NCBI RefSeq assembly: GCF_000422545.1
Contig: NZ_AULZ01000017.1
Location: 1-64,000 of the forward strand
Length of the DNA stretch: 64,000 nucleotides
Reading direction: 5' to 3'
Origin: Desulfocurvibacter africanus subsp. africanus DSM 2603
GTDB taxonomy: Bacteria; Desulfobacterota; Desulfovibrionia; Desulfovibrionales; Desulfovibrionaceae
Of this stretch, positions 9,449-17,776 are shown piece by piece (position 1 is the first letter of the stretch; each line of letters starts with the position of its first letter). Position numbers and translations under genes: made by a program. The notes beneath the pieces were generated by a model. That model was not told where the DNA came from. It did no database searches and saw only the letters and a list, made by a program, of their open reading frames with translations.

Positions 9449-11389
9449 GTGGAGCGCAACATCTATCTGCATACCGTGCCCCTGACCCAGGCCGTGGAAA
9501 CGCTCAAGGCCGCTCTGGACCGCGAGGCGCTGGTGGGCCGCGAGGACGTGGACACCCAAGACGCCGCCGGCCGGGTCCTGGCCGGGCCGGTGTTCGCCCG
9601 CTACTCCTCGCCCACCTTCCACAGCGCGGCCATGGACGGCATCGCTGTGCGCGCCAAGGAGACCTTCGCGGCCCGCGAGGGCTCGCCCGTGCGCCTGCGC
9701 CTCGGCCAGGGCTACGCGCCCGTGAACACGGGCCACCCGCTGCCGGCGGGCTTCGACGCCGTGGTCATGATCGAGAACGTGGTCCAGGAAGGCGAGGACA
9801 CGGTGGCCTTGGAAGCCCCGGCCTTTCCCATGCAGCACGTGCGGCGCATCGGCGAGGACATCGTGGCCACGGAGCTGCTCATGCCGCAGGGCCGCAGGAT
9901 CTCGGCCTACGACCTGGGCGCGCTGCTCTCGGCCGGCATCTGGCAGGTCGAGGCCTTCGAGCCCGTCCGCCTGGCCTTCATCCCCACGGGCGACGAGGTA
10001 CTCGACTTCATGCAGCGGCCCGAACCCAAGGCCGGACAGGTGGTGGAAAGCAACTCGGTCATGCTCTGCGCCCTGGCCCGCTCCTGGGGCCTTGAAGCCC
10101 GGCGCGTGCCGCCCGTGCCCGACAACCTGGAAGCCCTGGAAGCCGCCGCGCGCCAGGCCCTGGATTCCGACGCGCATATCGTGGTCATCGGCGCGGGTTC
10201 CTCGGCCGGCAGCAAGGACTACACGCGCACGGTCATGGAGCGCGTGGGCCGGGTGCTCGTGCACGGCGTGGCGGCCATGCCCGGCAAGCCGTCGCTGCTC
10301 GGCGTGGCGCAAAACGGCAAGCTCCTGGTGGGCGCGCCCGGCTACCCCGTGAGCGCGGTCATCTGTTTCGAGGAGCTGGTGCGGCCCTTGGCGGCCTGGC
10401 TCGGCCGCTTCGACGCTCCGGAGCGCGCCGGGCTCGACGTGGAGCTGACGCGCAAGGTCCCCTCCAAGCTCGGCACCGAGGAGTTCGTGCGTCTGGCCGT
10501 TGGCCGCGTGGGCCAGCGCTGGGTGGCCACTCCGCTGGCGCGCGGCGCGGGCATGATCACCACGCTCACCCGCGCCCAGGCCATGACCCGCGTGCCCGAA
10601 CAGCTCGAAGGACTGGAAGCCGGGGCGACCGTGCGCGCCGAACTGCTTGCGCCCATGGCCGAGCTGGATCGCACGCTGGTGATCGTGGGCAGCCACGACA
10701 ACACCCTGGACCTGCTGGCCAACGAGCTCATGGGCCTGGCTGAGCCCGTGCGCATGTCCTCGACCCACGTGGGCAGCATGGGCGGCATCAATGCTCTCAA
10801 GGGTGGCTTGGCTTTATGCGCCGGCGCTCACCTCTTCGATCCCGAAACCGGGGATTTCAACTTCCCGTTCCTCGCCAAATACGTCCCGGACCAGGACATC
10901 ACGACCGTGAACCTGGCCATCCGCCACCAGGGCCTTATCCTGGCCAAGGGCAACCCGAAGTTCATCAAGGGCGTGGCCGACCTGGCCCGTGAGGACGTGC
11001 GCTTCATCAACCGACAGCGCGGGGCCGGCACGCGCATCCTGCTGGACCACCACCTGAAGACCGCGGGCATCAAGCCCGAGCAGGTGTGCGGCTACGACAA
11101 GGAAGAGTTCACGCACATGGCCGTGGCCGTGAACGTGCTCACGGGCGCGGCCGACTGCGGTCTGGGCATATACGCAGCGGCCAAGGCCCTGGACCTGGAT
11201 TTCGTCGAACTGGCCCGCGAGCGCTACGACCTGCTCATCCCAACGCGCTTCCTGGACGATCCGCGCATCGCGGCCCTGCTGGCCATGGTCCGCTCGCCCG
11301 AGTTCCAGGCCAAGATCAGAGGCCTGGGCGGCTACGAGACGAACTTGACCGGCCAGATCATGCGGCCCGGCATGGGGTTGGAAGGATAG
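9449..11389 (+). CDS. moeA: MoeA-type molybdopterin molybdenumtransferase fused to a periplasmic-binding-protein-like domain
   Basis: About 646 residues. Residues 1-400 are MoeA: SPTFHSAAMDGIAVRA, the GHPLPAGFDAVVMIE segment, PTGDEVLDF and GAGSSAGSKDYT followed by MPGKPS. Residues 405-645 form a PBP-like domain (IVGSHDNTLDLLANELM, then RQRGAGTRILLDHHLK and AVNVLTGAADCGLGIYAAAKALDLDFV). Such fusions occur in sulfate reducers and may sense molybdate or tungstate. The GTG at 9449 is favoured because GGAGAG lies 6 bp before it; an in-frame ATG lies at 9422. It would supply cofactor for enzymes such as the Psr-like reductase in this window. Confidence 0.88.
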   Translation: MERNIYLHTVPLTQAVETLKAALDREALVGREDVDTQDAAGRVLAGPVFARYSSPTFHSAAMDGIAVRAKETFAAREGSPVRLRLGQGYAPVNTGHPLPAGFDAVVMIENVVQEGEDTVALEAPAFPMQHVRRIGEDIVATELLMPQGRRISAYDLGALLSAGIWQVEAFEPVRLAFIPTGDEVLDFMQRPEPKAGQVVESNSVMLCALARSWGLEARRVPPVPDNLEALEAAARQALDSDAHIVVIGAGSSAGSKDYTRTVMERVGRVLVHGVAAMPGKPSLLGVAQNGKLLVGAPGYPVSAVICFEELVRPLAAWLGRFDAPERAGLDVELTRKVPSKLGTEEFVRLAVGRVGQRWVATPLARGAGMITTLTRAQAMTRVPEQLEGLEAGATVRAELLAPMAELDRTLVIVGSHDNTLDLLANELMGLAEPVRMSSTHVGSMGGINALKGGLALCAGAHLFDPETGDFNFPFLAKYVPDQDITTVNLAIRHQGLILAKGNPKFIKGVADLAREDVRFINRQRGAGTRILLDHHLKTAGIKPEQVCGYDKEEFTHMAVAVNVLTGAADCGLGIYAAAKALDLDFVELARERYDLLIPTRFLDDPRIAALLAMVRSPEFQAKIRGLGGYETNLTGQIMRPGMGLEG

Positions 11390-11430
11390 ACGGCTGGACT
11401 ATCGCCCGCCAAGGCAGGCATATTGACGCA

Positions 11431-11462
11431 AGGGGGCGGTCGGCAGCTTGTCGGCCGCCCCT
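11431..11462 (+). terminator. Hairpin between moeA and aguB
   Basis: AGGGGGCGG pairs with CCGCCCCT around a short loop, 42 bp after the moeA stop. There is no clear U-tract, so it may be a weak terminator. Confidence 0.45.
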
Positions 11463-11507
11463 GTGTTCGCTATGGAGAGCGACGAAAACGACCTACCAGG
11501 ATACGCC

Positions 11508-12386
11508 ATGCAACGCTTTACCGTGGGGCTCATCCAGATGGCCCCGGAAAAAACCAAGGACGCGAGCATCGCCAAGGCTGCAGACATGGTCGAGCGCGCG
11601 GCCCGCGCCGGCGCGCGGCTGGTCTGCCTGCCCGAGCTGTTCGCCACGGCCTATTTCTGCCAGACCGAGGACCACGCCCACTTCGGGCTGGCCGAGAGCC
11701 TGCCCGGTCCGACCACCGAGGCCATGGCCGAGGTTGCCCGCAAGGCCAAGGTCACGCTCGTGGCGCCCATCTTCGAGCGCCGCGCGCCGGGCGTGTACCA
11801 CAACAGCCAGGCGGTCATCGGGCCGGACGGAAAGATACTGGGCATCTACCGCAAGATGCACATCCCGGACGATCCCGGCTTCTACGAGAAGTTCTACTTC
11901 ACGCCCGGCGACCTGGGCTTCGCCAGCTTCGACACTCCCGTGGGGCCGGTCGGCACGCTCATCTGCTGGGACCAGTGGTTCCCGGAGGCCGCTCGGCTTA
12001 CGGCCATGACCGGCGCGATGATCCTGTTCTATCCCACGGCCATCGGCTGGCAGCCGGCCGAGAAGGACGAGTTCGGGGCCGAGCAGCGCGACGCCTGGAT
12101 GACCATCCAGCGCTCCCACGCCATCGCCAACGGCCTGTTCGTGGCCGCCGTGAACCGCGTGGGCACGGAAACCGCCAGCGACGGCAGCGAGATCGAATTC
12201 TGGGGCTCGTCGTTCATCGCCGGACCTTTCGGCAAGATCCTGGCCCAGGCCTCCACGGACAAGGAGGAGATCGTGCTGGCCGAGGTCGACCCCGCCGAGT
12301 GCGAGCGCACGCGCCAGATCTGGCCGTTTTTGCGCGACCGGCGCATCGACGCCTACGAGGGCATGTGCAGGAGGTTTCTCAAGTGA
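11508..12386 (+). CDS. aguB: N-carbamoylputrescine amidase
   Basis: 292 residues of the nitrilase superfamily. The catalytic Glu-Lys-Cys set is visible: LVCLPELFATAYF, YRKMHIPDDPGFYEKFYF and GTLICWDQWFPEAARL. The sequence around FTPGDLGF and the match in length support AguB, which converts N-carbamoylputrescine to putrescine, CO2 and ammonia. The Met at 11508 begins the conserved first strand (MQRFTVGLIQM) and follows an AGGA site. It overlaps aguA by 4 bp, and the two enzymes act in sequence on agmatine. Confidence 0.92.
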   Translation: MQRFTVGLIQMAPEKTKDASIAKAADMVERAARAGARLVCLPELFATAYFCQTEDHAHFGLAESLPGPTTEAMAEVARKAKVTLVAPIFERRAPGVYHNSQAVIGPDGKILGIYRKMHIPDDPGFYEKFYFTPGDLGFASFDTPVGPVGTLICWDQWFPEAARLTAMTGAMILFYPTAIGWQPAEKDEFGAEQRDAWMTIQRSHAIANGLFVAAVNRVGTETASDGSEIEFWGSSFIAGPFGKILAQASTDKEEIVLAEVDPAECERTRQIWPFLRDRRIDAYEGMCRRFLK

Positions 12387-13432
12387 GCGAGACGCCTAGG
12401 GCCTATCGCCTGCCCGCCGAGTGGGAAAAGCACGAGGCCACCTGGCTCGTATGGCCCCAGTACCGCGAGGACTGGCCCGGCAAGTTCGCGGTTATCCCCT
12501 GGTGCTACGCCGAGATGGTGCGCAAGCTGGCCGCGTCCGAGACCGTGCGCTTGCTGGTGGACGACGAGCCGGTCATTCCCAAGGCCAAACGCGTGCTGGA
12601 AAAGGCCCATGCGGACCTCTCGGCCGTGGAGTTCGTGGTGGGCCGCACCAACCGGGGCTGGGCCCGCGACACGCTGCCCGCCTTCGTCAAGAACGGCGAG
12701 GGCGACACGCTCATGGCCGCCTTCCGCTTTAACGGTTGGGCCAAGTACAAGAACCATACATATGACGCGCGCGTGCCCGAGTACGTGCGCCAGGCCGTTG
12801 ATCTGCCGCTCCTGCCCATCGAGCACAAGGGCCGCCAGGTCGTGCTGGAAGGCGGCGCGCTGGATGTGAACGGCAGCGGGACCATCCTGGTCACCGAGGA
12901 GTGTCTGCAGCACCCGGACGTGCAGGTGCGCAACCCCGGCTTCACGAAAGATGACTACGCCGAGATGTTCGGCCGCTGGCTGGGTGCGGGCAACGTGGTC
13001 TGGCTGCCCGGCGGCGTGGCCGGCGACGACACCCACGGCCACGTAGACGACGTGTGCCGCTTCGTGAACAGGACTACCGTGGTGCACTGCCGCGAGGACG
13101 ATCCGGCCGACCCGAACCACGCCATTCTGCGCGAAAACATGGCGATCCTGAAGGATGCCCGGCTGGAGGACGGCGCGCGCCTGGAGGTCGTGGACCTGCC
13201 CATGCCCAGGCCCCTGTATTACGGCGGCATGCGCCTGCCGGCCAGCTACGCCAACTTCTACATCGCCAACACGGCCGTGCTGGTGCCCACCTTCAACGAC
13301 CCGGCCGACTACCGAGCCCTGGGCATCCTAGCCGACCTCTTCCCCGGCCGCGCGGTCACGGGCATCCACGCCGTGGACCTCGTGCTGGGCCAAGGCTCCG
13401 TCCACTGCCTGACCCACGAACAGTACGCCTGA
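12383..13432 (+). CDS. aguA: Agmatine deiminase
   Basis: 349 residues of the peptidyl-arginine-deiminase-like guanidine-modifying family. It shows the N-terminal signature LPAEWEKHEATWLVWP, the active-site acids in NRGWARDTLPAF, the conserved His in DDTHGHVDDVCRF and the C-terminal catalytic Cys in GQGSVHCLTHEQYA. It hydrolyses agmatine to N-carbamoylputrescine, the substrate of the preceding gene. Translation probably starts at a GTG overlapping the aguB stop (GTGA), a normal coupled arrangement. A strong terminator lies at 13570. Confidence 0.93.
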   Translation: MSETPRAYRLPAEWEKHEATWLVWPQYREDWPGKFAVIPWCYAEMVRKLAASETVRLLVDDEPVIPKAKRVLEKAHADLSAVEFVVGRTNRGWARDTLPAFVKNGEGDTLMAAFRFNGWAKYKNHTYDARVPEYVRQAVDLPLLPIEHKGRQVVLEGGALDVNGSGTILVTEECLQHPDVQVRNPGFTKDDYAEMFGRWLGAGNVVWLPGGVAGDDTHGHVDDVCRFVNRTTVVHCREDDPADPNHAILRENMAILKDARLEDGARLEVVDLPMPRPLYYGGMRLPASYANFYIANTAVLVPTFNDPADYRALGILADLFPGRAVTGIHAVDLVLGQGSVHCLTHEQYA

Positions 13433-13569
13433 CGACGCCCGTAAATAATTGGGAGAAGGCGCTGCCTGCCAGAGCGGCTCGCTCCTCTCCCAGACCCACT
13501 TCCGCCAAGGCCACTCCGACAAGGTGCGCATCCTGGACCCGCGAGGTTATTTTTATAGTGCCATTACAG

Positions 13570-13597
13570 GGCCGGGCAAAAACGCCCGGCCTTTTTA
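13570..13597 (+). terminator. Rho-independent terminator downstream of aguBA
   Basis: An 8-bp GC stem (GGCCGGGC / GCCCGGCC) with a 6-nt A-rich loop, followed directly by TTTTT. The 387-bp gap 13433-13819 contains this and no convincing gene. Confidence 0.85.
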
Positions 13598-13819
13598 TCC
13601 GATACCGACACACGACCGAAAGGCCCTGTCCGGCCTGTTTCGCTCCTGATCTTGTCTGCCGCAGGCGGCGCAGCTTTAAGGCCGGCATCCGCCGATTGCC
13701 GACATCGCGTTAGACCCACCCTGCACCTTTCTCTCATTGCCACCATGCTTTGTATCCAGTAGGCCTAGAGAATGAGGATTGGCAGGTCCCCCTATCACTA
13801 ATGGAGGAGGTCAGTTGAA

Positions 13820-14056
13820 ATGATCGACAAGCACACCTACGTCAACGAGCTTATGCTAGAGCTCCCGAACCTGTTCAGTGACGCCAAAAAAGCCGAGCAG
13901 GCCGTGGACATCGTCTTCGGGCTGATCAAGGACAAGGTGGGCAATGAGCTGGTGGAGATAGCGGGCATTGGCGAGTTCCGCACGGAGCAGGGCCGCGTCG
14001 TGTTCACGCCCACGCGCAGCCTCATGGACCGCATCAGCGAAAGCAGCTCACACTAA
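13820..14056 (+). CDS. Short HU/IHF-like protein lacking the DNA-binding arm (1)
   Basis: 78 residues. The N-terminal two-helix region (IDKHTYVNELMLELPNLFSDAKKAEQAVDIVFGLIKDKV) and the following NELVEIAGIGEFRTEQGRVVFTP look like an HU/IHF dimerisation core. In HU the segment after GFGTF runs into the basic beta-arm with NPQTG; here that arm is absent and the protein ends after a short basic strand. AGGAGGT precedes the ATG by 9 bp. A second similar gene starts 12 bp downstream, so the pair may form a heterodimer. DNA binding is inference. Confidence 0.6.
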   Translation: MIDKHTYVNELMLELPNLFSDAKKAEQAVDIVFGLIKDKVGNELVEIAGIGEFRTEQGRVVFTPTRSLMDRISESSSH

Positions 14057-14068
14057 CCTCAAGGAGCG

Positions 14069-14287
14069 ATGGGTATGATTACCACTCAGGAATTCACGTC
14101 CGCCCTTAAGGAGAAGATGCCCGACCTGTTCCAGAAGGATTTCGACGCCCGCGATACCGTGGACATCATCTTCGCCTGCATCCCCAGGGCCTTGAAGAAC
14201 GCTGACACCGTGGACATCCCCGGCATCGGCCAGATCTCCGCCCATAGCGAGGGTGCGCGCAAGCAGGTCAAGTTCAAGCCGTCCTAG
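14069..14287 (+). CDS. Short HU/IHF-like protein lacking the DNA-binding arm (2)
   Basis: 72 residues (70 if the in-frame ATG at 14075 is used; AAGGAGCG suits either). The architecture resembles the preceding gene: a helical half (TTQEFTSALKEKMPDLFQKDF, DTVDIIFACIPRALK) then ADTVDIPGIGQISAHSEGARKQVKFKP. It too lacks the long beta-arm of HU. Its TAG stop coincides with the first bases of repeat A copy 3 (TAGAGCA), so the repeat sits exactly at the end of the gene. Confidence 0.58.
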   Translation: MGMITTQEFTSALKEKMPDLFQKDFDARDTVDIIFACIPRALKNADTVDIPGIGQISAHSEGARKQVKFKPS

Positions 14288-14413
14288 AGCAGATTGCTTT
14301 TAAGACGCCCGCTCCGGCGTTGACGGCGCAAGTGAATTGCGCCTACGCCTACGCGGCAGCAAGCCATGCCGACGCATGGCTTGCAGAGCATTTTCAAAAG
14401 CAAAATGCTCTAG
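14286..14413 (+). repeat. Dispersed multi-hairpin repeat A, copy 3
   Basis: Same orientation as copy 1 and almost identical to it. The left end TAGAGCA includes the stop codon of the upstream gene; the right end is TGCTCTA. Confidence 0.87.
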
Positions 14414-14427
14414 CACGACAATCCAGC

Positions 14428-14456
14428 GAAGCCCCCGGCCCGAGGCCGGGGGCTTC
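14428..14456 (-). terminator. Strong GC hairpin between convergent genes
   Basis: A 13-bp perfect stem (GAAGCCCCCGGCC / GGCCGGGGGCTTC) with loop CGA. It overlaps the stop of the minus-strand TPR gene. No U-tract is visible on either strand, so efficiency is uncertain. Confidence 0.55.
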
Positions 14457-15075
14457 ACGCTCGTCCGATCCTGCCCCGCACCCCTTCGGAGATCGGATAG
14501 CCGAGCTTTTCGGCCATCTCGCAGTGCGCGTTGGCCGCGGCATTGTCGCCCTGCTCGGCATATGCCGCACAGACCAACTCGTAGGCCGCGCCGAAGCCCG
14601 GCCGCTGGCCGATAGCTTTCATGCCTTCCTCGATGGCCTTGTCGAGATTGTCGGTCTTCAGGTACGCCATGCCCAGACTTGCGTGGGCCTCCGGATTGAG
14701 CATGTCCAAGGACAGGGCCTGTTCGTAGATTCTGGCCGCCTCCTCCCATTCGCCCCGGTTCAAATGAATAAGGCCAAGGTTCAGATAGCCGGCGGTCAGG
14801 TCCGGGTCCGCTTCTATGGCCCGCTTGTTGGCGGCCTCGGCCTCCTCCAGCTTGCCCAGGCGCAGAAGCGCTCCGCCCAGGTTGACCCAGGCCGCCGCGA
14901 AATCAGGTTTGAGCCGCAAGGCCTGCCTGAAGTGGCTTGCGGCATCCTCGATCCGCCCAAGGTACAGCTCGGCCGTGGCTTGGTTGTAGTACGCCTGCGC
15001 GTCCGGAAGCACCTCGAGCTCCCTCTGGGCCTGCTCGATGGTCTTTCTGGCTTCGTCTTCGCTCAAGAACCCCAT
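14455..15075 (-). CDS. TPR-repeat protein
   Basis: 206 residues consisting almost entirely of tetratricopeptide repeats; about five are visible, for example AQAYYNQATAELYLGRIEDA, AAAWVNLGGALLRLGKLEEA, LTAGYLNLGLIHLNRGEWEEA and PEAHASLGMAYLKTDNLDKA. There is no signal peptide, so it is likely a cytoplasmic scaffold. The C-terminus (CEMAEKLGYPISEGVRGRI) is charged and not repeat-like. No partner can be inferred from its neighbours. Confidence 0.8.
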   Translation of the reverse strand: MGFLSEDEARKTIEQAQRELEVLPDAQAYYNQATAELYLGRIEDAASHFRQALRLKPDFAAAWVNLGGALLRLGKLEEAEAANKRAIEADPDLTAGYLNLGLIHLNRGEWEEAARIYEQALSLDMLNPEAHASLGMAYLKTDNLDKAIEEGMKAIGQRPGFGAAYELVCAAYAEQGDNAAANAHCEMAEKLGYPISEGVRGRIGRA

Positions 15076-15297
15076 GCGTCCCCCTTTCCCCGTTCCGGAT
15101 TGGCGTTATGAGACTCCAGGCTTTCTTGTAGCGCATCCTGCGGGCCGAACAATGAGAGAATGGGAGAGGAAATGGGAACGCTGGACAGCACGCCGGCCAA
15201 GTAGTTCTGCAGGCTGATAATACGCGGGAAAGTCTCTCGCGACAGGAATTCTTCAGGAGAAACTTGAGCGGAGTTGGCCTGGTAGGCGGATCCGCGA

Positions 15298-15370
15298 AGA
15301 ATTACGCGGGTCCAGAGCCGCGTCGGCCCTGGTAGGTGGGGTCTGGGGAGGGCAAAGCCCTTCCCGGTTC
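15298..15370 (-). repeat. Hairpin repeat B, copy 2
   Basis: Matches copy 1, including the preceding GAATT.CGCGGGTCCAG. The CCAG.GCC/GGCC.TGG hairpin is followed by GGGAGGGCAAAGCCCTTCCC. It lies just after the lpxB stop and accounts for part of the 309-bp gap 15076-15384; the rest shows nothing. Confidence 0.7.
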
Positions 15371-15384
15371 TTGTCCAAAAGGCT

Positions 15385-16527
15385 TTATCGCCCCAGGCTG
15401 CGCAAATCCTCCAGGATGATCCCGGCGGCCCGCCCGGCCGCACCCGGCGCGCCGCACTTCTCGCGCAGGCCGGCTAGGTCGGCCTTCACGGCGGCATAGG
15501 CCGCTTCGTCGCGCAGCCAGGGTTCGGCCTCGGCGACCATGCGCTCCGGCGTGGCCTCGGCCTGCAGCAGCTCCGGGATGACCTGCCGGCCCATGATGAG
15601 GTTGGGCAGGCTGAAAAAAGGTATGTCGATGATCATGCGACCCAGGGCGTAGGTCAGAGGCGAAACGATGTAGGCCACCACCGTGGGCGTGCCGATGAGC
15701 GCGGTCTCCAGGGTCACAGTGCCCGAGGCGGCCAGCAGCAGACGGCAGCGGCGCATGTGCAGGTAGCGCTCCGCGGGGCCGACGATCTCGACCGGAAGCT
15801 CCGGCGGCAGGTGCTTCCGCAGCAAGGCTTCGTCCATGCCCGGCGCGCGCACAAGGGTGAAGCGCAGCTCCGGGTCGCGGGCGTAAAGCATGCCGGCCGC
15901 CTGCCCGAAAAGCGGCAGAAGCGTGGCCACCTCGCGCCGTCGACTGCCGGGCAGGATGCCGATCCGCTTCGGCTCGGGCTGCATTGCGTCCAGCCGGTCC
16001 AGGGGAATCTCGTCCAGTAGCGGATGGCCCACGTAGTCGGCGTGCGCGCCGTGGCAGCGGTAGAACTCCTGTTCGAAGGGCAGGATGCACAGCACCTTGC
16101 GCACGTAGTCGCGCAGGAAATTCACCCGGCCCTTGCGCCAAGCCCAGACCTGCGGGCTGATGTAGTAGTAGGCCGGGATGCCCAGGCGACGGGCCATGCG
16201 CGCCACGAGGAAATTGAAGTCCGGTGCGTCCACCAGCACCACCGCCGCAGGCCGCACTTGCTTGAGCCGCTTGTAGACCCGGCCCAGCAGTCCAACGATG
16301 CGCGGCAGATGGGCGAAGACCTCCGTGAAGCCCACGAGCGAAACCTCGTGGCTGCCGAACTCGGCGTCGAAGCCCTCGGCCAGCATGGCCGGACCGCCCA
16401 TGCCCGTGAACTCGCGCCGCGCGCCCGCCGCGGCAAAGCCGCGCATGAGCGCAGCGCCGTGCATGTCGCCCGAAGCCTCGCCCGCACTGATCCAGATGGG
16501 CCTTGCGGCCGTATGCTGCTCGTTCAT
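15385..16527 (-). CDS. lpxB: Lipid-A-disaccharide synthase
   Basis: 380 residues of the GT19 family. The diagnostic N-terminus PIWISAGEASGDMHGAALMR is present, followed by FTGMGGPAML, LVDAPDFNFLVARMARRLG, YYISPQVWAWRKGRV and the C-terminal LLAASGTVTLETALIGTPTVVAY. It joins UDP-2,3-diacylglucosamine to lipid X at the inner membrane to form the lipid A disaccharide, consistent with a Gram-negative host. The start is set at the Met eight codons before the conserved strand; 22 further codons upstream in frame look untranslated. Confidence 0.93.
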   Translation of the reverse strand: MNEQHTAARPIWISAGEASGDMHGAALMRGFAAAGARREFTGMGGPAMLAEGFDAEFGSHEVSLVGFTEVFAHLPRIVGLLGRVYKRLKQVRPAAVVLVDAPDFNFLVARMARRLGIPAYYYISPQVWAWRKGRVNFLRDYVRKVLCILPFEQEFYRCHGAHADYVGHPLLDEIPLDRLDAMQPEPKRIGILPGSRRREVATLLPLFGQAAGMLYARDPELRFTLVRAPGMDEALLRKHLPPELPVEIVGPAERYLHMRRCRLLLAASGTVTLETALIGTPTVVAYIVSPLTYALGRMIIDIPFFSLPNLIMGRQVIPELLQAEATPERMVAEAEPWLRDEAAYAAVKADLAGLREKCGAPGAAGRAAGIILEDLRSLGR

Positions 16528-16772
16528 GCCATTCCGCGCGGAAAAAGATTGATCTTCGGTTCCCCGGATACTATCCTCCGCCCCTGTTGGCAACCGCGAA
16601 CCCGCCCTTTACGCGACTTCGCGGCGTACGACCGCATCACCCTCCATTGTTACGGCTTCAGACCCGCGCCAGGCATCTCATCGCCCAGGCCGCGCCGCAT
16701 GGATTGCGGTCCTGTATTGTCTGCGGGACTTCCCGCGCTTCCATTCACAGGTAAACACGAGCGAGCAGAGAT

Positions 16773-17708
16773 ATGCGAGTAGGCGTTATCGGTCTTGGCT
16801 GGATGGGCAAGGTCCATCTGCGCATTTATTCGGAACTTCGGGGCGTGGAGGTCGTCGGCGTCATGGACGTGGACGACAAGGCGTTGGCCGAGGCCAAGGA
16901 CAAGTACGGTGTGCCGACCTACAAGGATCTGGACACCTTCCTGGGCAACAAGTTCGACGCGGTGAGCGTCTGCGTGCCGACTTTCATGCACCACAAGACG
17001 GGCATGGCCGTCATCGAGCGCGGCATCCCCCTGCTCCTCGAAAAGCCCCTGGCCAAGACCGCGGCCGAGGGCCTGGAGCTGGTCAGCGCGGCCAAGGCCA
17101 AGGGCATACCGCTCATGACCGGCCACGTGGAACGCTTCAACCCGGCCGTGAGACGCATCCGCGAGCTGATCCAGGATAACGGGGTCATCTCCATCCAGAT
17201 CGAACGCGTCGGGCCCTATCCGCCGCGCATCCAGGACGTGGGCGTCATCCGCGACCTGGCCTCCCACGACATCGACCTCATCCGGTACATCTCCGGCTCG
17301 AACTACAAGAACATCTACGCCGTGACCTCCTGCAACATCGGGCAGCACGAGGACACCGTCATCATCTCGGCCGAGATGGAGAACGGCGTGCTGGGCCAGA
17401 TCAACTGCAACTGGATCACGCCCTACAAGTCGCGCCAGATCCACGTGGCCACCAAGACCCGCTACATCGAGGGCAACCTCATCACCCAGCAGGTCAAGGA
17501 ATACTCCAAGTTCGAGACCTACCAGTCGAGCTACAACGTGCGCGAATGGCCGGTCATGTTCAAGGAGCCCGTGCGCGAAGAGCTGACCGCCTTCCTGGGT
17601 GCCCTGGAAAGCGGCAAGCCAATGCCCATCACGGGCGAGGACGGACTCAACGTGCTGCAGACCATCGAGCGCGTTGACGAGGCCATCCGCTCGGCCAAGG
17701 CCAGCTAA
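16773..17708 (+). CDS. Gfo/Idh/MocA-family oxidoreductase
   Basis: 311 residues. The N-terminal Rossmann motif is MRVGVIGLGWMGKVHLRIYS, followed by the family signature LLEKPLAKTAAEG (EKP) and MTGHVERFNPAVRR, and a C-terminal beta-sheet domain. These enzymes oxidise or reduce sugars or sugar nucleotides with NAD(P). Its position divergent from lpxB allows a role in UDP-sugar modification for lipid A, as GnnA does, but no aminotransferase partner is next to it. Treat the substrate as unknown. Confidence 0.82.
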   Translation: MRVGVIGLGWMGKVHLRIYSELRGVEVVGVMDVDDKALAEAKDKYGVPTYKDLDTFLGNKFDAVSVCVPTFMHHKTGMAVIERGIPLLLEKPLAKTAAEGLELVSAAKAKGIPLMTGHVERFNPAVRRIRELIQDNGVISIQIERVGPYPPRIQDVGVIRDLASHDIDLIRYISGSNYKNIYAVTSCNIGQHEDTVIISAEMENGVLGQINCNWITPYKSRQIHVATKTRYIEGNLITQQVKEYSKFETYQSSYNVREWPVMFKEPVREELTAFLGALESGKPMPITGEDGLNVLQTIERVDEAIRSAKAS

Positions 17709-17713
17709 AAATT

Positions 17714-17747
17714 AGAAGGGGGAAAGGCTTCGCCTTTCCCCCTTTAT
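17714..17747 (+). terminator. Rho-independent terminator after the oxidoreductase
   Basis: AAGGGGGAAAGGC and GCCTTTCCCCCTTT form a 13-bp stem with a TTC loop, 7 bp after the stop codon. Confidence 0.8.
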
Positions 17748-17776
17748 CCAGAAGATGACATAATATTAATGGGCAT

